Positions 1-5,071 of a DNA stretch of 11,923 bases are shown here, piece by piece. This stretch comes from Candidatus Zhuqueibacterota bacterium 4484_87. GTDB lineage: Bacteria; Zhuqueibacterota; Zhuqueibacteria; Thermofontimicrobiales; Thermofontimicrobiaceae. The stretch's first letter is position 1, and the number at the start of each line of letters is the position of its first letter. The notes beneath the pieces are model-generated. The model was given only the letters and a program-made list of their open reading frames with translations. It did no database searches and was not told the origin of the DNA. Made by a program: the position numbers and the translations under genes. The DNA lies in contig NATN01000042.1 of the NCBI GenBank assembly GCA_002085355.1, positions 1 through 11,923 on the forward strand, given 5' to 3'.

Positions 1-128
1 CGATAATCGAAATCTCCGATACTAAACCAACTCACGCCAATTGCGGAATGTGCCATAAGCAGAAAAGCAGACCACGCTGCTAAAATTGCGACACTCAAGG
101 AAAGAAACTTTTTGTCATCTAATATCAT
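1..128 (-). CDS. 5' part of an unrecognised protein with an N-terminal membrane or signal segment (runs off the window)
   Basis: An ATG on the minus strand at 128-126 opens a frame with no stop up to the window edge, giving 42 complete codons. The protein begins MILDDKKFLSLSV and continues with a hydrophobic run (about residues 10-32, AILAAWSAFLLMAHSAIGV) after two lysines. That is the charge pattern of an uncleaved signal anchor or a signal peptide. A weak AAAGG lies 11 nt upstream, so the start is plausible but not certain; an in-frame TTG lies two codons earlier. The gene follows an intrinsic terminator, so it probably has its own transcript and is not part of the STAS gene's unit. I do not recognise the family from this fragment, and the rest of the gene lies outside the window. 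Confidence 0.5.
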   Translation of the reverse strand, partial: MILDDKKFLSLSVAILAAWSAFLLMAHSAIGVSWFSIGDFDY

Positions 129-156
129 ACACAAAAAAGCCTTTTAAAATAACATT

Positions 157-166
157 TTGTTAACAA
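157..166. promoter_or_regulatory. 10-bp perfect palindrome (TTGTTAACAA) upstream of the left-edge gene
   Basis: TTGTTAACAA is a perfect inverted repeat in the 51-nt stretch between the terminator at 213-180 and the ATG at 128. Its place in the presumed promoter region would suit an operator, but AT-rich DNA produces such palindromes by chance and no second copy was found near another promoter here. No convincing -35/-10 pair was found around it. Confidence 0.15.
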
Positions 167-179
167 TTGATTTTGAATG

Positions 180-213
180 AAAAAAAAGGAGTTCATCCCA
201 CGACAAACTCCTT
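180..213 (-). terminator. Intrinsic terminator after the STAS gene
   Basis: On the minus strand the sequence AAGGAGTT (213-206), a 12-nt loop and AACTCCTT (193-186) form a perfect 8-bp stem. It is followed directly by a T tract (eight T at 187-180, the first two inside the stem). It lies 24 nt past the stop of the STAS gene. The stem has only three G/C pairs, so it may be a modest terminator, but the stem plus T-run layout is standard and oriented correctly. Confidence 0.7.
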
Positions 214-236
214 CATCTATCTTTAAAAAAATTAAG

Positions 237-953
237 CTATGACATTTTTCGCAGCGCGCTTTTCTTGAAAAACTCAACTCTCTTTTTCTTGGAATTTAAA
301 TCCAATTTTTTCAACAAGCGGACAACCTGAAACCAACTGAGCTTAACATTTCCCCATTTGGGCGTGTTCAGCTCTTTCATTATTTTTATACTTCCGTCTT
401 CGGGTTTCTCCATTACCAATTGTCTGATTTTATCCTCGACACTCTTATCTTTTACTTCCGGGCCTGCTATTTTTTCAATATCAGAGGCTATTGGTTGGGA
501 CTGATATTCTTGAGTTGCTGCAGGCTTTGGAGTCTCCGGTTTTTTTGTTGGTACCTGCCTGTCCGGCGTAACCATTTGCATGGGCCTTCCGCCGGCATCC
601 TTATCGAAATCAATTATCGCCTCGTCAAGAGTTTCAAACGCGCGCAAAATGAAGTTGAATTCCAAAAGCTCGAAAACCTCATATACATCAGGGATCATAC
701 CGACCAGTTTGAGATCACCGCCTCGTTCGCGGATTCCTTTAATCTCACTGATAAAAATTCCCCAACCAGCGCTACTGATATAATCCACATTTTTAAGGTC
801 AATGATTATCTTGTATTTCCCCTGCTGCAATAATTGCTCGAGAGAGTGCTCTAACTCTGCAGATGTTGTCGTATCGATGTATCCACCGACTTTTATGACA
901 GAGATGCTATTGTCAACCCCTGCTTGTTTCACAGATAATTGGATACCTTCCAT
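237..953 (-). CDS. STAS-domain anti-anti-sigma-type (RsbV/SpoIIAA/SypA-like) protein with a C-terminal HTH-like tail
   Basis: 238 residues, ATG start at 953, with AGGAG six nt upstream (minus strand 964-960). Residues 5-115 form a STAS domain: a beta-strand start (SISVIKVGGYIDT), then DLKNVDYISSAGWGIF around residues 52-67. S61, in the SSAG motif, aligns with the serine phosphorylated in SpoIIAA. Classic antagonists are about 110-120 residues, so this protein is about twice the usual length. A Pro/Gln/Lys-rich linker (about 120-165) leads to a basic helical tail (about 168-230) that matches the second HTH of the phosphatase encoded upstream. The predicted role is a cytoplasmic phospho-switch: phosphorylated by an RsbW-like kinase, dephosphorylated by a PP2C phosphatase, and binding a partner when unphosphorylated. 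The likely enzyme for both steps is the neighbouring 1274-residue protein. It has its own promoter and terminator. The domain call is firm; the partner assignment is inferred from context. Confidence 0.9.
   Translation of the reverse strand: MEGIQLSVKQAGVDNSISVIKVGGYIDTTTSAELEHSLEQLLQQGKYKIIIDLKNVDYISSAGWGIFISEIKGIRERGGDLKLVGMIPDVYEVFELLEFNFILRAFETLDEAIIDFDKDAGGRPMQMVTPDRQVPTKKPETPKPAATQEYQSQPIASDIEKIAGPEVKDKSVEDKIRQLVMEKPEDGSIKIMKELNTPKWGNVKLSWFQVVRLLKKLDLNSKKKRVEFFKKSALRKMS
264..449 (-). other. C-terminal HTH-like module of the STAS protein, related to HTH2 of the phosphatase
   Basis: Encodes residues 169-230 of the STAS protein. Residues 175-225 align without gaps to residues 723-773 of the 1274-residue phosphatase: by hand count 16 of 51 are identical, including K175, I176, P184, E185, G187, I191, E194-L195-N196-T197, K199, G201, L214, L219, N220 and R225. 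Most other core positions are conservative changes (I/L, I/V, Y/W). The shared hallmark is ELNTxK(Y/W)G. The tail is strongly basic after residue 215, so it could bind nucleic acid or an acidic protein surface. Neither function is shown by the sequence. Confidence 0.7.
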
Positions 954-994
954 TTCTCTCTCCTGCCGTAATCTCTTAAAGTTAATTATTTTTT

Positions 995-1023
995 AATATA
1001 AAAGAAAATTTACAAAAAGTCAA
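995..1023 (-). promoter_or_regulatory. Sigma-70-type promoter of the STAS gene
   Basis: On the minus strand, TTGACT (1023-1018) and TATATT (1000-995) are separated by exactly 17 nt. Each box matches five of six bases of the -35 and -10 consensus. The predicted transcription start near 988 gives a leader of about 35 nt that contains the AGGAG ribosome-binding site. Surrounding DNA is AT-rich, which raises the chance of coincidental matches, but spacing and position are ideal. Confidence 0.65.
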
Positions 1024-1066
1024 TAAAAAAATAATTCCTTAAATAACAATGACTTTATAAATATTT

Positions 1067-1124
1067 CACCGCGAAACTTTCGCTCGGTCGAAGCTGCCTG
1101 CGGGAGCCTCAAGGACACCGGCTT
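1067..1124. other. GC-rich island in an AT-rich spacer, possibly an intergenic repeat or structured element
   Basis: This 58-nt block contains 37 G/C bases by hand count and is flanked on both sides by strongly AT-rich DNA. It includes an imperfect hairpin at 1068-1088: ACC pairs with GGT and GCGAA with TTCGC, with a 3-nt loop and a 2-nt bulge. It also contains CACCG twice (1067-1071 and 1116-1120). It lies upstream of the STAS promoter and downstream of the phosphatase gene. No tRNA, known riboswitch or T-tract terminator fits. It could be a dispersed repeat, the 3' end structure of the upstream transcript, or a regulatory site. The function is unknown. Confidence 0.35.
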
Positions 1125-1228
1125 TTAAAAATTATTTCTTTATTATTGTAAGGATGCTTTTTCACAAAGCAAATTATTTAATAAAAATTGAAAGCCAAAA
1201 ACGATTTTCTTTGAAACTCATTGTTCAA

Positions 1229-4200
1229 TTAAGGCAAACCTTCTTTTAGCAATTCTTTCGCTTGTTTAATATGCACCAAAATATCTTTTCTATGCGGATC
1301 AATCTTTACAACCGCTTCCCATTCCGCAATCGCTTTTTCAAACTCTCCCTGATTCGCATAGATAACTCCGGTATTTTCGTACGAGTCCGTATCTTGTGGG
1401 TCCAATTCCTTGACTTTCTGGTAGGCGTCAATTGCCTCGTCCATTTTTCCCAAATGATAATAGGCATTACCCAAAATAGCGTGGACTTCTTTGAAATTCG
1501 GATATTTTTTCAGCACTTTCAAGAATTTCGCCACAGCCAACTCGTAATCTTTCTCACGATAAAGCTTCAACCCCAACAAAAGATTTTTATCATCCCGCAT
1601 GTTTTCGCCCTTTTTCCGAGAAGTTTTCTTCTGTCGGGTAATTTCCCGCTCCATTTCTTCGGCAAAATCCATTCCGGGCAATTCCGCGGATTCTTCTTCC
1701 TTGTCTTCGATCATCACTTCGGCGCCTTCTTCGACAACATTGATTTCCGACGATAGCTCTTCCAATAAATCGGAAAATCCGAAAGATGCCTTATCTTCGC
1801 TGCTTTCGAGAGTCTGACTCTTTTCTTTCGTATCCGGAGTTGAGCCAATCTCGTCCAACAACTCCGGCAATTCATCATCTTCTGTCACTTCCACAAACGA
1901 TTCGGCATCACTTTCATTTTCTTCCTTCTTTTCAGAATCACCATCTCCTGCCTCGTCAATCGTTGTTTCGCTCATAAGTTCTTCGTGAAAGCTCGCTTCT
2001 TCTGCCAACAGATCGAAACCTTCCCCTTTTTCAGCACCTCCTTCTACATCCTCTAATATTTCGTCTATATCAATCGTAGTCGGAATTTCAATGGAAGACA
2101 ATTCATCATCCAAAACATCGCCGGCGTTTTCCGCTTCCGTCTGTTCAGTTTCTTCATCGATCTCATCTTCAAAAACGACATCTTCTTCCAACTCATCGTC
2201 CCAAATATTACGGAAGCTGATATCATCTTCGTCGGAAATTAAATCTCCCTCGGTTTCGCCCGCGGATTCAAGCACATCATCTACATTTGCAATATCGATA
2301 GATTCTTCAAGATCATGCTGAACAGAAATGTCTCCGCCTTTTATCTGGCTTTCATCTAATTCTTCAACAAAAAAGTCCTCGTCCGCACTTTCTGCTTTAG
2401 GCTGGTCTGACTCTTTTTGCTGTTTTCGCTTACCGCGTTTCTTTTTCAATAAATCTTCCAGTGGCATTGCCATCAAACTCTGCAAATAAAAATCATCTTC
2501 TAAATCGTCCGGCAGATTTTCTTCCGAGACAGAAACTGTTTCTTCGGCTGGAATCTCGTCCGCTTTTTCTGATGCTTTCGATTCCGGCCTTGAAGGAGGA
2601 ACTGGAGCTTCCGGCTCTTCATCTATTGGCTCTTCATAGCTCTTATCAATGATCACCTTGCCGTCCAAGGTCAACATTGGCGTGCCCGGAGGCTTCATTC
2701 TTCTTTTCCTACCGGCCCGGGAAAGGTATGCCTCGCGAAGCTGGCGCGTATTCAAACGACTGCGGACTAATTCATCATAAATCCTGTTTTCATTTATGAC
2801 CGTAAAACCATATTTTTCGGTATTCAATTCTTCGCTGATTCTTTTTGCACCATACTCGGGATGCTTTTTGATAATATCATAAATTTTTGTCTTCTCTTCA
2901 ATGCTCAGATGCTTTGCTTCTACAGCAATGGTTTCATCTAACTCAAACGCCTCAACGCCCTCTTCCTCAAATATTTTTTTATACTTATTGTAATAAGCGT
3001 AAACCGTAATACCAAACTCTTCACAAGCATCGCGGATATTTCTACCCTGCAAAATCATTTTGTGAGCTTTTTGCGCCCGCTTCAATTCAATTTTTTCCGG
3101 AGAGCTGGTTTCTTTAATTGCCACAAGCGTGATGTCATCATTCTGCTCATGCCCCTCGGTAAACGTGTGAATTTCCTCGCGCAACTTTTCAATGAAATCA
3201 TCGGTGCTCAAATGGCCGTAATCGCGCACGACCTGTAAAAATCTCTCTTCTCCGAAAAGTTGTCGACGACTGTTCATCGCTTCAGTGACGCCGTCTGTAT
3301 AAAGAATTAAAATATCATCTTCCGCGAGCTGAATGGTATCCGACTCGATTGATTTTTTGAATAGATTAGGATCAGGTAATGAAATACCGACGGGAAAGCC
3401 GCGAGGATTCAAATAATATGTTTTATCCGAACTTTTCCGAAACAAAATCATCGGATTGTGCCCGGCGCTGGCATAATTAATTCGTCTGCGGCGTGAATCA
3501 ATGATGACATAAAACAGCGTGACGAACATTCCTCTTTTCATGTCTTTGACAACAAAATCGTTCACTCGCGCTAAAACTTCAGACGCAGATTTCAGAGAAC
3601 GCGCTTCGGTGCGCAACGCGGTACGGATCATAGTCATAATGAGTGAGCCGGGAACGCCTTTTCCGGACACATCGGCTACTACGATTCCCAGCGTATCTTT
3701 GTCCACCTCGATGAAGTCGTAATAATCACCGCCCACTTCTTTTGCTGCTTCATAAAACGAGCTAATCTCATAGCCTTCAATTTTAGGCACCTCCGCAGGC
3801 AGAAGTGTGTGCTGAATGTCCTGCGCCAACTGCATTTCTTTCTGGATGCGTTCCTGCTCCGCTAAATTCTTTTGCGAATCACGCAGCGTGTCTGTAATTT
3901 CGCTGAAAGCCTTGGCAATTTCTCCAACCTCATCATTAGCCTCAAAATCAATTTCATCTTTTACATCTCCGGCGCCCAACTCTTTGATCCAATTGGCAAG
4001 TTTTCGGAACGGATTCAAAATTACGTAAACCAGAATAATTATGCCCACATAGCCAATGGTCAATATAAGCAACGCAAGCTGCAGATCTCTGAAGCGCAGC
4101 GACCAAATCTGATTTGACAAATAGCTCTCTTTGAATTCATAGTAAACGTTGCCTACCTTCATGCCGGTTAAATTATAAAGAACATCATGGACAAAGCTGT

Positions 4201-5053
4201 AAATTTTTTCGCCATTTTCATCCTGATAAGAAATAAGTCCGTCCTGTTCGATTTTTTTGTTCGCAGGCAATCGGAATACCTGTGAAAATAGTTTTTCATC
4301 CGTACTATTTATCACATTATCCCCGGCATCAGTAACAACGACGCGGTACATTTTTGTATGGCCTTTTGTCAATTCTCTGACTTTTGCATCCACGTAAACC
4401 GGATTGAGATCAATCTCTCCGTCTTTCAAAACCTGATTTGCTATCAATTCTGCAACAGGCTTTTCCGACCGGACAAATTCTCTGAAAACAACCCGGGCGC
4501 GATGAAAGAAAAAATAAGTATAGCCCAAAACCACCAGCGTTGTCAAAATTCCCGCAGCAACGGCAGAATATCTTGTTTTCAGGCTTCCCGGGAGAGTTGG
4601 GGTGGGTATCTTTTTCTTTTTAATTATTGCAGTCTGACGATACTTTGTCAGCCGAAGTTCATTGCCCTCTTCGGTGTGGCGATAATCGATCTCATCGATT
4701 AATTTCCGAATGATGAAAATCCCCAGACCACCCTTCTTTCCAATATCCACATAGCGCTTCAAATCCGGGTCTTTTACCCGAGAGGGATCAAAAAATTTCC
4801 CCTGATCAATCAGAACAACTGTCATGCTGTTCTTTTTGATGATCACCCGCATTTTTATATTGCCTTCCCAATCGCGGTAGGCATGTTTGATAATGTTGGT
4901 AGCTGCCTCATCAATGCTCAATTTAAACGCATTGATTATGGTGTCCGAAAAACCGTGCTTTCTGCCGGCTTTTGTGACAAAATTACGTAGCTCGCCTAAA
5001 TAGTCAATATGAGCAGGGACCTGTATTTCTTCTTTGATAACGGATTTGAACAC
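1229..5053 (-). CDS. Transmembrane bifunctional partner-switching regulator: RsbW-like kinase, sensor, HAMP, SpoIIE/RsbU-type PP2C phosphatase, HTH pair, acidic region, TPR
   Basis: 1274 residues, GTG start at 5053, with GAGG eight nt upstream. Domains: RsbW/SpoIIAB-like GHKL kinase (about 10-137), with N-box SIDEAATNIIKHAY (E49, N53), DQG (83-85) and GGLG (108-111); TM1 (162-183); an extracytoplasmic, possibly Cache-like sensor (184-322); TM2 (324-346); HAMP (about 346-398, P348, DEVG 374-377); PP2C (416-647), with GGDYYDF (D443), ADVSGKG (D461), ASAGHNP, YTDG (D587) and NDD (638-640). The usual metal-binding aspartates are present, so both activities look intact. Next come two transposase-type HTHs (656-776), an acidic low-complexity region (about 800-1135) and three TPRs (about 1155-1254). 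The predicted job is setting the phosphorylation state of a STAS protein in response to an envelope signal; the STAS gene lies just downstream. It starts 18 nt after the outer-membrane gene stops, suggesting an operon. Opposing enzymes on one chain recall Vibrio SypE. Domain calls are firm; substrate and signal are inferred. Confidence 0.9.
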   Translation of the reverse strand: MFKSVIKEEIQVPAHIDYLGELRNFVTKAGRKHGFSDTIINAFKLSIDEAATNIIKHAYRDWEGNIKMRVIIKKNSMTVVLIDQGKFFDPSRVKDPDLKRYVDIGKKGGLGIFIIRKLIDEIDYRHTEEGNELRLTKYRQTAIIKKKKIPTPTLPGSLKTRYSAVAAGILTTLVVLGYTYFFFHRARVVFREFVRSEKPVAELIANQVLKDGEIDLNPVYVDAKVRELTKGHTKMYRVVVTDAGDNVINSTDEKLFSQVFRLPANKKIEQDGLISYQDENGEKIYSFVHDVLYNLTGMKVGNVYYEFKESYLSNQIWSLRFRDLQLALLILTIGYVGIIILVYVILNPFRKLANWIKELGAGDVKDEIDFEANDEVGEIAKAFSEITDTLRDSQKNLAEQERIQKEMQLAQDIQHTLLPAEVPKIEGYEISSFYEAAKEVGGDYYDFIEVDKDTLGIVVADVSGKGVPGSLIMTMIRTALRTEARSLKSASEVLARVNDFVVKDMKRGMFVTLFYVIIDSRRRRINYASAGHNPMILFRKSSDKTYYLNPRGFPVGISLPDPNLFKKSIESDTIQLAEDDILILYTDGVTEAMNSRRQLFGEERFLQVVRDYGHLSTDDFIEKLREEIHTFTEGHEQNDDITLVAIKETSSPEKIELKRAQKAHKMILQGRNIRDACEEFGITVYAYYNKYKKIFEEEGVEAFELDETIAVEAKHLSIEEKTKIYDIIKKHPEYGAKRISEELNTEKYGFTVINENRIYDELVRSRLNTRQLREAYLSRAGRKRRMKPPGTPMLTLDGKVIIDKSYEEPIDEEPEAPVPPSRPESKASEKADEIPAEETVSVSEENLPDDLEDDFYLQSLMAMPLEDLLKKKRGKRKQQKESDQPKAESADEDFFVEELDESQIKGGDISVQHDLEESIDIANVDDVLESAGETEGDLISDEDDISFRNIWDDELEEDVVFEDEIDEETEQTEAENAGDVLDDELSSIEIPTTIDIDEILEDVEGGAEKGEGFDLLAEEASFHEELMSETTIDEAGDGDSEKKEENESDAESFVEVTEDDELPELLDEIGSTPDTKEKSQTLESSEDKASFGFSDLLEELSSEINVVEEGAEVMIEDKEEESAELPGMDFAEEMEREITRQKKTSRKKGENMRDDKNLLLGLKLYREKDYELAVAKFLKVLKKYPNFKEVHAILGNAYYHLGKMDEAIDAYQKVKELDPQDTDSYENTGVIYANQGEFEKAIAEWEAVVKIDPHRKDILVHIKQAKELLKEGLP
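1598..1612 (-). promoter_or_regulatory. Possible internal translation start for a TPR-only product
   Basis: Within the regulator gene an in-frame ATG (M1152, at 1600-1598) is preceded by AAGGG with a 7-nt gap. It lies at the junction between a basic patch (RQKKTSRKKGE, 1140-1150) and the first TPR. Initiation here would give a free 123-residue three-TPR protein. The layout could equally be a fossil of an old gene fusion, or chance in a lysine-rich coding stretch. Confidence 0.2.
1649..2656 (-). other. Acidic, probably disordered region of the regulator
   Basis: Encodes about residues 800-1135. The stretch is dominated by Asp/Glu with Ser and Thr and has little predicted secondary structure apart from short amphipathic pieces with a (D/E)-(D/E)-L-L/I pattern, such as PLEDLLKKK, DIDEILEDV and FSDLLEEL. 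In residues 940-1000, 27 of 61 residues are Asp or Glu by hand count. It separates the basic HTH pair from the C-terminal TPRs. Possible roles are a long flexible tether, a DNA-mimicking autoinhibitor of the HTHs, or a docking strip with repeated short motifs. All three are inference. Confidence 0.65.
2726..3088 (-). other. Tandem transposase-type helix-turn-helix segment in the regulator
   Basis: Encodes residues 656-776, directly after the PP2C domain. HTH1 (about 658-700) runs AHKMILQGRNIRDACEEFGI, then YNKYKKIFEEEGVEAF. HTH2 (about 717-776) runs KIYDIIKKHPEYGAKRISEE and continues through LNTEKYG to RIYDELVRSRLN. The order, spacing and motifs (G-x-x-x-x-D-A-C-x-x-F-G-I; H-P-x-Y-G-x-x-R-I) match the two N-terminal HTHs of IS481/IS3-type transposases. 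No DDE catalytic domain follows; the frame runs on into the acidic region. This looks like a transposase DNA-binding region reused as a regulatory module. Whether it still binds DNA cannot be told from sequence. Confidence 0.7.
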
Positions 5054-5071
5054 GCTTGTTTCCTCTAAATT

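Noticed and set aside
1155..1171. TGCTTT/AAAGCA hairpin as a terminator for the regulator gene
   Set aside because: The 6-bp stem has a 5-nt loop but no T tract follows it on the minus strand, so it does not meet the intrinsic terminator pattern.
1262..1756. Long plus-strand open frame opposite the TPR and acidic end of the regulator
   Set aside because: It is antisense to a well-supported coding region, has a low-complexity Phe/Arg/Ile-rich product with no recognisable domain, and is explained by the codon bias of the opposite strand. Other plus-strand frames, such as 4358-4702 and 9800-10189, were rejected for the same reason.
2726..3088. Remnant of an inserted transposase gene (insertion sequence scar)
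   Set aside because: There are no inverted repeats, target duplications or DDE catalytic sequence, and the reading frame is continuous from the PP2C domain to the TPRs. A domain fusion is the better explanation.
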